Assembly (NCBI GenBank): GCA_937916485.1
Contig: CALFSV010000291.1
Location: forward strand, 1 to 10,240
DNA from: an uncultured Paracoccaceae bacterium
GTDB taxonomy: Bacteria > Pseudomonadota > Alphaproteobacteria > Rhodobacterales > Rhodobacteraceae
Direction of reading: 5' to 3'
DNA length: 10,240 nucleotides
Positions 1 through 5,963 of this stretch are shown one piece after another. Both the position numbers and the translations under genes were made by a program. Each line of letters opens with the position of its first letter. Position 1 is the first letter of the stretch. The notes under the pieces are model-generated. The model was not told where the DNA came from. It saw only the letters and a program-made list of their open reading frames with translations, and made no database searches.

Positions 1-588
1 GCGCTCGACCCCACCGCCGAGCCCGACATTGAGACGGGGGTCACTGTGAACCCCGTCCAGCCTGAACCCGGTACGGGGTCCACGGTGAACGGGGTACGGG
101 GTTCACGGTGGACCCCAAACCATCCTAAAACCATCCATAAACCACCTACGCGCAGGCGCGAGGCGGCGGCGGAGGTTGAAGATTTTGAAACTGAGAAGAT
201 CTTGGCGGCCTATCCCGAAGACAGGATCCGAGACCGGCGGACTACTCTGCGCCTGATTGCAGCGGCTGAGAAAGCCGGTGTGGAGCCCGATGACCTGAAG
301 CAAGCGATCAAAGCCTATGCCAACGAAAGCGAAGGCTACACGCGCAGCAAGGTCTGTTTCTCAGACAACTGGTTCAAGATGCGCCGGTGGGAGAAGGGGC
401 TTGCCCAGGTGCAGGCCGACCGTGAGAAGGCGCGAGAGGCCGAAGCCAAAGGCCGTGCGAGCCTCGCCGAGTGGATTCACGAGCGCCATCCCCTGTGCCG
501 CCATATCACGAACCGGCAGACCGAGGATTTGATTGCGTCAAAGCTGGTGACGCCCGAGCAGGTCTGCGCTGCGGGGCTGCAGTCGTGA
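1..588 (+). CDS. C-terminal part of a replication-protein-like gene (5' end outside window)
   Basis: The frame is open from the first base, so this is the 3' part of a longer gene; the first start-like codon (GTG at 46) is unlikely to be the true start. The visible ~195 residues begin with a low-complexity Gly/Thr/Val/Pro linker encoded by DNA repeats, then a basic stretch (TRRR), then an acidic and charged region. The rest is predicted helical, with a WFKMRRWEKG segment and a charged helix of Ala, Glu, Lys and Arg. Such a tail, a repetitive linker followed by a small helical domain, resembles the C-terminal part of alphaproteobacterial HTH or replication-initiator proteins of plasmids and phages, but I cannot confirm the family without the N-terminus. 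It ends in TGA 97 bases before the XRE remnant. It could equally be an uncharacterised HTH protein of a mobile element. That it is coding is fairly sure; its function is weakly supported. Confidence 0.6.
   Translation, partial: ALDPTAEPDIETGVTVNPVQPEPGTGSTVNGVRGSRWTPNHPKTIHKPPTRRREAAAEVEDFETEKILAAYPEDRIRDRRTTLRLIAAAEKAGVEPDDLKQAIKAYANESEGYTRSKVCFSDNWFKMRRWEKGLAQVQADREKAREAEAKGRASLAEWIHERHPLCRHITNRQTEDLIASKLVTPEQVCAAGLQS
34..113. repeat. Three copies of an 18-bp repeat inside the linker of the first gene
   Basis: Consensus ACGGGGnnCACGGTGAAC occurs at 34-51, 73-90 and 96-113 with 1-2 differences per copy outside the nn. Copies 1 and 2 are 39 bp apart and in the same reading frame (TGVTVN, TGSTVN). 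Copy 3 follows after 23 bp in another frame, so the similarity is at DNA level. Because the unit is itself partly dyad-symmetric, 75-90 and 101-116 form a near-perfect inverted repeat (15 of 16 pairs, 10-bp loop). Iteron-like binding sites or simple linker expansion are both possible. Confidence 0.65.
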
Positions 589-602
589 GTGTAGCTCGCA
601 TG

Positions 603-673
603 TTACGCTGTGGCGTAAAAATAAAATATTTACGTTGCGGCGTAATTTACTTTGATTTACGCTACTCCGTAAA
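603..673. promoter_or_regulatory. Three TTACG-N6-CGTAA operator palindromes, 27 bp apart
   Basis: Palindromes lie at 603-618 (arms TTACGC/GCGTAA), 630-645 (TTACG/CGTAA) and 656-673 (TTTACG/CGTAAA). Each has the core TTACG, six bases, CGTAA. The centres are at 610.5, 637.5 and 664.5, giving a period of exactly 27 bp. They sit directly upstream of the ribosome binding site (AGGAG at 674-678) and ATG (686) of the XRE/HipB-like remnant. Such placement is typical of autoregulatory operators of antitoxin-type XRE repressors; that this protein bound them is inferred. The stretch is A+T-rich and probably also contains the promoter. Confidence 0.8.
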
Positions 674-685
674 AGGAGCCGCATC

Positions 686-763
686 ATGGACCTCACAGCA
701 CGCACGGCCGAGCAGATCGGCGAGGCACTTCGCCGGACTCGAAAGGCGCGCGGCTGGACCCAA
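686..763 (+). pseudogene. Truncated XRE/HipB-like transcriptional regulator (first ~26 codons)
   Basis: The start is well supported: AGGAG lies seven bases before the ATG. The first 26 residues (MDLTARTAEQIGEALR then RTRKARGWTQ) match the beginning of an XRE-type helix-turn-helix repressor of the HipB antitoxin kind, in which helix 1 (IGEALRRTRKARGWTQ) leads into the recognition helices. After codon 26 (CAA, 761-763) the frame leaves the family and runs to TGA at 943. It then reads the antisense of a transglutaminase-like gene, so an 85-residue chimera could be made. The helix-turn-helix itself is lost, so DNA binding is not expected. A HipA-like toxin would normally follow, and none is present. 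The break sits at about 755-763, around the shared bases ACCCA. It probably arose by deletion or by joining of two unrelated segments. Confidence 0.72.
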
Positions 764-920
764 AGGCAATTTCATTGCGTACGAAATCGTAGACCGCGCC
801 AATACGGTCATGGGTCGCAAGAGCTTTCCACCCTCTTTCCGCAACCAACTGCTCAATCGACGGATGGCCGAAATTCAGGATTGGGGTGGCTGCTAACAGC
901 CGGTCTTCTGCGCTCATCAT
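759..920 (-). pseudogene. Truncated transglutaminase-like domain protein (first ~54 codons)
   Basis: On the minus strand, ATG at 920 (or 917) follows a good ribosome binding site (GAGGAG). The reading frame begins MMSAEDRLLAATPILNF and continues with IEQLVAERGW and GAVYDFVRNEIAFG, which fits the N-terminal part of bacterial transglutaminase-like (cysteine protease fold) proteins. In that family the helix ending in VRNEIAFG precedes the domain carrying the catalytic Cys, His and Asp. Here the frame crosses after Gly54 into the antisense of the XRE gene and ends at 693, so the catalytic part is absent. The MerR-type promoter at 948-978 lies only about 20 bases upstream of the start, so this gene was probably the metal-inducible last transcription unit of the cassette before it was cut. 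The family call rests on recognition, not on a search. Confidence 0.65.
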
Positions 921-947
921 ACATCTCCTCGAATCGTCTTTGAGTAA

Positions 948-978
948 GGTATAATTGCTACAGTGACTATAGGTTAAA
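948..978 (-). promoter_or_regulatory. MerR-type promoter in front of the truncated transglutaminase gene
   Basis: Read on the minus strand: -35 TTTAAC (978-973), a 19-bp spacer CTATAGTCACTGTAGCAAT (972-954) and -10 TATACC (953-948). The dyad CTATAG-TCA-CTGTAG lies at the 5' side of the spacer, exactly as in the other two cassette promoters (1850-1880 and 9376-9406). It is also close to the CadR-type operator core known from Pseudomonas. The long spacer is the signature of MerR-activated promoters. The start site should be near 941. Confidence 0.75.
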
Positions 979-987
979 GGCTTAACT

Positions 988-1314
988 TTAAGCGCTGCGT
1001 GAACCTAGGAGAATGACGGCAGCGCCAAAGAGGCAGACAGCCGCTCCCATTGCATCCCACCGGTCAGGCCGCTGGCCCTCAACCAGCCACATCCACGTAA
1101 CTGATGCTGCGATATACACCCCGCCATAAGCCGCAAATGCTCGCCCCGCGACGGTGGTATCGACCTGCGCCAGCAACCAACCAAACGCTAACAAGGCGCA
1201 TCCTCCCGGGAGTATCCAAAATGGGGTTGCCCCGAGCCGCCACCAGGTACAGATTGCGAAGCAACCGGCAATTTCGGCCAATGCGGCGAGTGGGTAAGCG
1301 GCCAGTGCTGGCAT
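988..1314 (-). CDS. YnfA/UPF0060 family inner-membrane protein
   Basis: A protein of 108 residues, the usual length of the YnfA (UPF0060) family. Four hydrophobic segments are visible at about residues 5-24, 31-50, 59-78 and 87-105. Family hallmarks are AEIAGCF near the N-terminus and, in the third and fourth segments, [19 protein letters not shown] followed by DRWDAMGA. Proteins of this fold are distantly related to small multidrug resistance transporters; substrate and direction of transport are not settled. The ATG lies two bases after the stop of the merR gene, with a GGAG sequence in the end of merR, so the two are translated from one message. Placement behind a metal sensor suggests a role in metal or cation tolerance, which is inference. 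Confidence 0.88.
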   Translation of the reverse strand: MPALAAYPLAALAEIAGCFAICTWWRLGATPFWILPGGCALLAFGWLLAQVDTTVAGRAFAAYGGVYIAASVTWMWLVEGQRPDRWDAMGAAVCLFGAAVILLGSRSA

Positions 1315-1316
1315 TA

Positions 1317-1745
1317 CTAGGCTCCAATCTCATCGTGGTTGGTCAGGCACTGAGAATGATCGCGTAGAACTTCGAGAACCTTACAGTCGGCCGTATTGCC
1401 TCCGCTGCATTCGTGGATCATCCGTTTCAGCTCTGTGCGCAGCGCTTTCAAGCGATCCATCCGCAATTCGACCTGTTTGAGTTGTCGACGAGCGATGGAG
1501 TCGGCCTCATGGCAAGATCGATCCGGATTGTCGCTAAGATCAAGTAGCTCGCGGATCGCCTCCAGCGGAAATCCCAACTGGCGCGCGTGTCGAATAAAGG
1601 ACAAGCGATCGACTTCGGCGTAACCGTAACGCCGCTGCCCGCCTTCAGTGCGACCCGGTTCGGGCATCAGGCCGATCTGTTCATAGTATCGAATGGTTTG
1701 GACTTTTGTTCCGGTCTTCTTTCCCAAGCTTCCAATTGTCAGCAT
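1317..1745 (-). CDS. MerR-family divalent-metal-responsive regulator (CadR/PbrR/ZntR-like)
   Basis: A 142-residue MerR-family activator. Residues 1-70 hold the winged helix-turn-helix, with the signature [14 protein letters not shown] and [22 protein letters not shown], followed by the long dimerisation helix (about 80-112). The sensing cysteines are Cys78 (SCHEAD), Cys113 and Cys121 (C-S-G-G-N-T-A-D-C), plus a C-terminal Cys133. In this family a cysteine at the end of the region before the dimer helix marks sensors of +2 ions such as Zn, Cd and Pb (ZntR, CadR, PbrR), whereas CueR has Ser there and senses Cu(I). The start ATG follows GGAGG. The gene heads an operon with ynfA. Matching operators lie at the sco operon, the ATPase gene and the truncated transglutaminase gene, so it is the likely regulator of the whole cassette. 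The exact metal cannot be told from sequence. Confidence 0.9.
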   Translation of the reverse strand: MLTIGSLGKKTGTKVQTIRYYEQIGLMPEPGRTEGGQRRYGYAEVDRLSFIRHARQLGFPLEAIRELLDLSDNPDRSCHEADSIARRQLKQVELRMDRLKALRTELKRMIHECSGGNTADCKVLEVLRDHSQCLTNHDEIGA

Positions 1746-1758
1746 GCAACCTCCATAT

Positions 1759-1782
1759 CTATAGTGTTGGTAGCTATAGCTA
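1759..1782. promoter_or_regulatory. Palindromes upstream of merR, probable autoregulatory site
   Basis: A perfect 12-bp palindrome TAGCTATAGCTA lies at 1771-1782, and a second CTATAG at 1759-1764. CTATAG is also the half-site in the promoter at 948-978. The merR ATG (1745) is 25 bases away on the minus strand. A weak promoter (TTGCGC at 1795-1790, 17 bp, TACCAA at 1772-1767) would place the palindrome in its spacer. The elements do not fit the 19-bp pattern of the other three promoters, so binding by the same protein is only plausible. Confidence 0.45.
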
Positions 1783-1849
1783 TTGGCATGCGCAAGCCAG
1801 CACTGTAATCACATGTCCGTGAAGGGCTGCTTCTTAGCCAAGAAATAGC

Positions 1850-1880
1850 TTGAACCTCTAGCAGCTAGAACATTTAGACT
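1850..1880 (+). promoter_or_regulatory. MerR-type promoter of the eight-gene sco-lspA operon
   Basis: -35 TTGAAC (1850-1855), a 19-bp spacer CTCTAGCAGCTAGAACATT (1856-1874) and -10 TAGACT (1875-1880). The spacer opens with the dyad CTCTAG-CAG-CTAGAA, at the same offset as in the promoters at 948-978 and 9376-9406. The predicted start near 1887 gives a leader of about 30 bases before the ATG at 1918. No other promoter is evident in the 172-base gap between merR and the first sco gene. Activation by the neighbouring MerR protein is inferred from the architecture. Confidence 0.78.
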
Positions 1881-1917
1881 GCTGTAAAAATGGGCGGAAT
1901 CGGGCGTAATACGACCA

Positions 1918-2514
1918 ATGAGATTTTCTACGTTACAAAAAATGCTTTGGGGACTCGTCACAATCGCGATTGTTGGGTTCATTTGGCTGCAGGTTTCTAC
2001 CAGAAGCGAACCGCGGGCTGATGATCCTGCGTTCCGGGCGGATTTCGAACTGACCGATCACCAAGGCAAGGTGCAGACGGACGAAGACTTCGCAGGGCGC
2101 TGGATGCTCGTGTTCTTCGGCTTTGCGAATTGCCCTGATGTCTGCCCCACGACCTTGGCCGAGGTTGCCGCCGTCATGGATGGGCTCGGCTCTAACGCGG
2201 CCCAAGTCCAGCCTCTTTTTATTTCGATTGATCCGGAACGTGATACGCCCGAACAACTGGCAGGGTTTGTCCCGGCCTTTGATGCCAATATCATCGGTCT
2301 CACCGGTACAGCGGATCAGATCAAGCGAACGTCCGAAACCTTCCGTGTATATTACGAGAAGATCGAAGAGGCGGCTTCGCCCAATGGGTACACGATGGGG
2401 CATTCCTCTCAGCTGTTCCTCTTTGATCCCCAAGGCGGATATGTCGGGGCTTGGACATATGGCACATCAGCTGAAGAAATTCTTTCTGACCTTAAGGCGC
2501 GGATGTCGATATGA
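1918..2514 (+). CDS. SCO1/SenC/PrrC-family copper chaperone (first copy)
   Basis: A 198-residue membrane-anchored thioredoxin-fold protein. An uncleaved N-terminal anchor spans about residues 9-27 (MLWGLVTIAIVGFIWLQV), and the rest faces the periplasm. The Cu-binding motif is Cys72-P-D-V-Cys76 (FANCPDVCPTT), with the distal ligand His162 in the motif GYTMGHSSQLFLFD, so all three metal ligands are intact; IDPERDTPEQL is another family signature. SCO proteins deliver copper to, or reduce the CuA site of, cytochrome c oxidase, and some act as thiol reductases. The ribosome binding site is weak (GGGCG about 12 bases upstream); Met9 is an alternative start. It is the first gene of an operon whose other members handle copper and disulfides. 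A second, diverged SCO gene lies at 4079. No oxidase genes are nearby, so a role in stress or metal handling is as likely as oxidase assembly. Confidence 0.92.
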   Translation: MRFSTLQKMLWGLVTIAIVGFIWLQVSTRSEPRADDPAFRADFELTDHQGKVQTDEDFAGRWMLVFFGFANCPDVCPTTLAEVAAVMDGLGSNAAQVQPLFISIDPERDTPEQLAGFVPAFDANIIGLTGTADQIKRTSETFRVYYEKIEEAASPNGYTMGHSSQLFLFDPQGGYVGAWTYGTSAEEILSDLKARMSI

Positions 2515-2936
2515 GCCGATTGATGTCAAAAGAGACGGCTTTGACCGCCGCGTGGATCGTCGCTTTGGGAAGTTCCCTGGCCGTGCTCTATATCGGTGAG
2601 GTGCTGGGGCAGGCTCCGTGCAATCTGTGTTGGTTTCAGCGCGCTTTCATGTTTCCGCTAGCCATCGTTCTTAGCCTTGGTCTCTGGTGGGAAGATCATC
2701 GGGTCGGCCGCTACGGTGTTGCGCTCGCCCTTGGTGGGGCCGCCATCGCACTTTGGCATCTGGGCCTCTACACTGGAATTCTCCCGGAGCGCATCCAGCC
2801 CTGCACAGCGACCGGCCCGTCTTGCACCGATGACAATCAGGTCTTCCTCGGCGTCCCAATCCCGCTCTTGTCGCTGATCGCCTTCGGGTTGATCGTGGTC
2901 CTGTCCATTTTCTCCCTGAAGGAACCACGCACATGA
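2511..2936 (+). CDS. DsbB/BdbC-like disulfide bond formation protein
   Basis: A 141-residue, four-helix membrane protein of the DsbB/VKOR-like quinone-linked thiol oxidase type. The hydrophobic segments are at about 9-28, 43-60, 68-86 and 115-135. The first periplasmic loop has the CxxC pair Cys37-N-L-Cys40 followed by W-F-Q-R, which is typical of the family. The second loop has Cys98 and Cys105. The short length matches BdbC and the compact DsbB forms rather than the longer enterobacterial DsbB. Such proteins reoxidise a DsbA-type partner and pass electrons to quinone; the partner here is surely the next gene. The start overlaps the sco stop (ATGA at 2511-2514) and the stop overlaps the next ATG (2933), so the three genes are translationally coupled. 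Confidence 0.92.
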   Translation: MSRLMSKETALTAAWIVALGSSLAVLYIGEVLGQAPCNLCWFQRAFMFPLAIVLSLGLWWEDHRVGRYGVALALGGAAIALWHLGLYTGILPERIQPCTATGPSCTDDNQVFLGVPIPLLSLIAFGLIVVLSIFSLKEPRT

Positions 2937-3592
2937 AAAACAAATCGATCGTTCTATCGGTCCTTCTCGTCGGTCTTGCAGTCTTTGCGGCCGCCGTTTG
3001 GTTTCAGTCGCGCTCGGCCTCGGTGGTTCAGGTTGAGCTAGTCCAGCCGGAAATCGCGGAAACACTAATCCGGTCCTACTCTCCAATCATTGGTCCGGAA
3101 GAAGCCCCTGTGACTATAGTCGAGTTCTTCGATCCGGCTTGCGAAGCCTGCCGCGCCTTCCATCCGATTGTGAAGGACATACTGGCCGAGCATGACGGCG
3201 ATGTACGCGTCGTGCTGAGATATACCCCCTTCCACGGTGAAGCCTCAGAACAGGCCATTCGTGTGCTCGAAGCGGCACGCATGCAGGGCGTTTTTGAGCC
3301 GGTCCTCGAAGCACTCCTTGAGTTCCAGCCCCGGTGGGCCTCCCATGGTGCCCCCGCGCCCGGTTTAATCCTTGCGATCGCTGAACAAGCTGGTCTTAAC
3401 GCTGACAACGCGCAAACGCAGATGATGGCTCCTCAGACCGTTGGCGTTCTCAATCAAGATCGCGCCGATGTGGAAGCGGTTGGCGTGCGCCAGACACCCA
3501 CCTTCTTCGTAAATGGAAAACCTCTTGATCCCTTCGGCGCAGATGAGTTGCGCGCCCTCGTGGCTGCGGAAGTCTCGGCGAATGGATCATGA
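2933..3592 (+). CDS. DsbA-family thiol:disulfide oxidoreductase (membrane-anchored)
   Basis: A 219-residue DsbA/BdbD-like protein of the thioredoxin fold. An N-terminal hydrophobic segment (about 5-24) acts as signal or anchor, and the catalytic domain lies in the periplasm. The active site is Cys70-E-A-Cys73 in EFFDPACEACRAFHP. The cis-proline loop is TPT at 188-190, followed by FFVNGKPL. A helical insertion lies between them (about 100-165), as in DsbA proteins. With the DsbB-like protein encoded just upstream it forms a complete oxidising pair. The CEAC dipeptide differs from the CPHC of classical DsbA and often occurs in specialised members. Likely clients are cysteine-containing envelope proteins or the SCO and CopG proteins of this operon; that is inference. 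It overlaps the upstream gene by four bases; a 25-base gap precedes the next gene. Confidence 0.92.
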   Translation: MKNKSIVLSVLLVGLAVFAAAVWFQSRSASVVQVELVQPEIAETLIRSYSPIIGPEEAPVTIVEFFDPACEACRAFHPIVKDILAEHDGDVRVVLRYTPFHGEASEQAIRVLEAARMQGVFEPVLEALLEFQPRWASHGAPAPGLILAIAEQAGLNADNAQTQMMAPQTVGVLNQDRADVEAVGVRQTPTFFVNGKPLDPFGADELRALVAAEVSANGS

Positions 3593-3617
3593 CCAGAAAA
3601 CTATCAGGAACAAACCT

Positions 3618-4079
3618 ATGAGAAAATCTACCTTCCATGCCCTTGCATTCAGTATTCTGGTCGGATTGCCTACAGCTTCCCTTGCGGGTTCGGAAGACAT
3701 TGTGATCGAAGACGCATGGGCCCGCGCGTCTATCGGTACCAACCGTCCGGGCGTAGCCTACATGACCCTGCGCAACACGGGCACTGACCCGGTGACATTG
3801 GTCGGGCTGGAAACCCCATTGGCCATGATGCCGGACATCCACGAAACCACGACTGATTCAAATGGTGTCAGTTCCATGGGCCCTGTCGGTGAAATCAACA
3901 TTTCTCCGGGCGAGAGTGTCTCGCTGGAGCCAGGCGGCATGCATGCGATGCTGATGCGGTTGCAAGCCAAGATGATCGAAGGCGAGACGTTTCAGCTAAC
4001 CTTAAACTTTGCCGATGGCGGGACACTGACTGTTGACGTTCCAATTTTTGGCATTGCGGCGCTCGGTCCGGAAGGCTGA
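3618..4079 (+). CDS. PCu(A)C-family periplasmic copper chaperone
   Basis: A 153-residue secreted protein with a typical signal peptide (MRKSTFHALAFSILVG, then PTASLAG, with cleavage likely after about residue 23). The mature part is the PCuAC cupredoxin-like domain. The Cu(I) motif is complete: His75, then Met87 (11 residues between), then His109-x-Met111 after 21 residues (GGMHAML). The family passes Cu(I) to the CuA site of cytochrome oxidase and cooperates with SCO proteins, two of which flank it in this operon. I chose the ATG at 3618 because AGGAA lies eight bases before it and the signal peptide begins there. The frame is open further upstream, but that extension overlaps the previous gene and encodes no signal. 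The stop TGA shares one base with the next ATG. Confidence 0.93.
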   Translation: MRKSTFHALAFSILVGLPTASLAGSEDIVIEDAWARASIGTNRPGVAYMTLRNTGTDPVTLVGLETPLAMMPDIHETTTDSNGVSSMGPVGEINISPGESVSLEPGGMHAMLMRLQAKMIEGETFQLTLNFADGGTLTVDVPIFGIAALGPEG

Positions 4080-4702
4080 TGAACCGAAGAACCCTTTTCA
4101 CTTATGGTGCCGCAATAAGCGGGGCGCTTGCGCTCACGCTATTTATTGGCTGGTGGCGAGTGAACGGTCCCGGCGCGCCTGAACCTGTAGCTCAGCGACC
4201 CTTGCCGCTCACCCAGATGGACTTTCAGATGACCGATCAAGGCGGTGCAACCGTCGGACCCGCGTCGCTTCTGGGCAATCCATCCATGGTGTTTTTTGGC
4301 TTCACATACTGCCCCGATGTTTGCCCAACCACATTGTCGGATATTTCTGGCTGGCTTGACGACCTTGGAGATGATGTTGCGGACATGAACGTCGTGTTCA
4401 TCACGGTCGATCCGGAGCGCGATACCGTGGACGCCATGGCGGAATATGTCAATTATTTTCACCCTGCTATCCAAGGCTGGAACGGGACGCTTGAAGAGAC
4501 AGCGCGCGCTGCCGCTGGCTTCCGTGCGCGCTATGAAAAGGTCGCCACGGACGGCGACTATACGATGAACCATACGGCAAGCGTCTTTCTCTTTGATGCT
4601 GAGGGGCAGTTTTCCGGCACAATAGACTACCATGAACAACGGGAATTCGCGGTGCCAAAAATCCGCCGCGTCCTTGCAAGAACCGGAGAACAATCCTCAT
4701 GA
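4079..4702 (+). CDS. SCO1/SenC/PrrC-family copper chaperone (second copy)
   Basis: A 207-residue protein of the same family as the gene at 1918 but clearly diverged from it. An N-terminal membrane segment (about 10-27, GAAISGALALTLFIGWW) precedes the thioredoxin-like domain. The metal ligands are Cys78-P-D-V-Cys82 and His165 (YTMNHTASVFLFD), and the signature VDPERDTVDAM is present. All ligands are kept, so it should bind copper. Having two SCO genes around a DsbB/DsbA pair and PCuAC suggests a division of labour, for example one as copper donor and one as thiol reductase; this is inference. It overlaps the PCuAC stop by one base (TGATG) and the next gene by four (ATGA at 4699-4702). Confidence 0.93.
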   Translation: MNRRTLFTYGAAISGALALTLFIGWWRVNGPGAPEPVAQRPLPLTQMDFQMTDQGGATVGPASLLGNPSMVFFGFTYCPDVCPTTLSDISGWLDDLGDDVADMNVVFITVDPERDTVDAMAEYVNYFHPAIQGWNGTLEETARAAAGFRARYEKVATDGDYTMNHTASVFLFDAEGQFSGTIDYHEQREFAVPKIRRVLARTGEQSS

Positions 4703-5148
4703 AGCTTTTTACGCTCGCAACCCTTTTTTCAATGAGCTTCGCCGCTCAGGCCATCGCCCAAGCGACCCAAATTGAAGTTATTAAGACGAATGGCTGCGGG
4801 TGCTGCCTAGCGTGGATGAAACACCTCGAAGAAAACGGCTTTGAACCCACAGGTGAGGATATGTTTGCAGGCCTTTTTGTACGCTTCAAACTCGATAATG
4901 GCGTTCCGCAACGTATGGTGTCCTGTCACACGGGGCTCATCGACGGATATGTGATCGAAGGCCATGTCCCAGCGGGTGATATACGCAGGTTACTCAGCGA
5001 AAGACCAGACGCAGTAGGCCTCGCGGTGCCGGACATGCCGCTTGGCTCGCCTGGTATGGATCAGAGCCGCTGGCGTGAGGCCTACGACGTGTTTCTCATC
5101 AACAACGACGGGTCGACAGAAGTCTTCTCAAGCTATTCTGGCGACTGA
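4699..5148 (+). CDS. CopG-like DUF411 periplasmic metal-binding protein
   Basis: A 149-residue secreted protein with a signal peptide of about 21 residues ending in AQAIAQA. The mature part is a DUF411 domain, related to thioredoxin. Its landmarks are the cysteine motif Cys33-G-Cys35-Cys36 (TNGCGCC), SCHTGLIDGYVIEGHVPA with Cys76, His77 and His89, and the Met-rich VPDMPLGSPGM stretch. The family includes CopG of Pseudomonas, which holds a copper-thiolate cluster and is linked to copper resistance. It follows PCuAC and SCO in an overlapping arrangement, consistent with copper storage or redox conversion in the periplasm. I leave the symbol blank because copG is also used for an unrelated plasmid repressor and function is unproven here. 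Confidence 0.9.
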   Translation: MKLFTLATLFSMSFAAQAIAQATQIEVIKTNGCGCCLAWMKHLEENGFEPTGEDMFAGLFVRFKLDNGVPQRMVSCHTGLIDGYVIEGHVPAGDIRRLLSERPDAVGLAVPDMPLGSPGMDQSRWREAYDVFLINNDGSTEVFSSYSGD

Positions 5149-5174
5149 AGAGATTTACAACGAAAGATATAAAT

Positions 5175-5957
5175 TTGGACACTCTCTCCCCCATCATGCT
5201 CGGATTTCTGGGTAGTCTTGCCGCAGGTTCAATGACCGCCATTGGCGCAATACCCGTGCTTTTTGGTCGCGTACCGTCTCGCGCTACCCGAGACCTCTCA
5301 CTTGGTTTCGCAGCAGGCGTGATGCTGGCGGCATCGTTCTTTTCCTTGATTATACCGGCACTTGATGCTGCTGAACTACGGTATGTGAACGAGGCCGCAC
5401 CGGCAGCTATTGTGTGTATTGCGATCCTCCTCGGGATGGGTGCCGTGGCACTCATGAACGAGAAACTCCCGCATGAGCATTTCAGCACAGGTCGCGAAGG
5501 GCCGGAGGCAGCATCCCTTCGACGGGTGTGGTTGTTCATTATCGCCATCACGATCCACAATTTTCCTGAAGGGCTCGCTGTTGGCGTCGGCTTCGGCGCG
5601 GACGGTGTGTCAGGTGGTATGCCGCTTGCGATCGGGATCGGGCTGCAGAACGCGCCCGAAGGTCTGGCCGTCGCGGTGTCACTGCTCGGCGAAGGGTATT
5701 CGAAAGTCCGGGCTTGGGGGATCGCCGCATTAACTGGCATGGTTGAACCCATTGGAGGGCTTTTGGGTGCGGGGATCATCACGATCTCCGAACCGCTTCT
5801 TCCTTGGGGTTTGGCGTTTGCCGCAGGTGCGATGCTCTACGTTATCAGTCACGAGATCATTCCTGAAACCCACCGAAGCGGTCATCAGAACAAGGCAACA
5901 CTTGGCCTTGCGATCGGCTTGGTCATCATGCTGTTTTTGGACGTCTGGCTCGGATAA
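5175..5957 (+). CDS. ZIP-family (GufA type) divalent metal transporter
   Basis: A 260-residue membrane protein with about eight helices. The metal site motifs are H128-N-F-P-E132-G-L-A-V-G in helix 4 and Q158-N-A-P-E162-G-L-A-V in helix 5. EPIGG (191-195) and SHEIIPETHR (225-234) also match. GSMTAIGAIPVLF near the start is typical of the GufA branch that includes the structurally known Bordetella ZIP. The cytosolic loop between helices 3 and 4 contains His100 and His102. The family moves Zn, Cd, Fe and similar ions into the cytoplasm. The start is uncertain: TTG at 5175 with GAAAG upstream, or ATG at 5196 (Met8). It lies 26 bases behind the DUF411 gene and six before lspA. An importer in a resistance operon recalls PbrT in pbr operons; its purpose here is unclear. 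Confidence 0.92.
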   Translation: MDTLSPIMLGFLGSLAAGSMTAIGAIPVLFGRVPSRATRDLSLGFAAGVMLAASFFSLIIPALDAAELRYVNEAAPAAIVCIAILLGMGAVALMNEKLPHEHFSTGREGPEAASLRRVWLFIIAITIHNFPEGLAVGVGFGADGVSGGMPLAIGIGLQNAPEGLAVAVSLLGEGYSKVRAWGIAALTGMVEPIGGLLGAGIITISEPLLPWGLAFAAGAMLYVISHEIIPETHRSGHQNKATLGLAIGLVIMLFLDVWLG

Positions 5958-5963
5958 AAAAAG

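Larger units (their letters stand above)
1746..1917. other. Intergenic region between merR and the sco operon
   Basis: This gap separates the divergent merR-ynfA and sco-lspA transcription units. It contains the palindromes near merR (1759-1782) and the MerR-type promoter (1850-1880). I see no convincing gene in the rest; the short open frames have no ribosome binding site or family resemblance. Confidence 0.6.

Noticed and set aside
46..588. A start at GTG 46 for the first gene
   Set aside because: The frame is open back to base 1 and the GTG lies in the middle of a repetitive linker without a ribosome binding site, so the gene most likely begins before the window.
3513..3617. An N-terminal extension of the PCuAC gene
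   Set aside because: It overlaps the DsbA-like gene in another frame, would bury the signal peptide, and a good ribosome binding site precedes ATG 3618.
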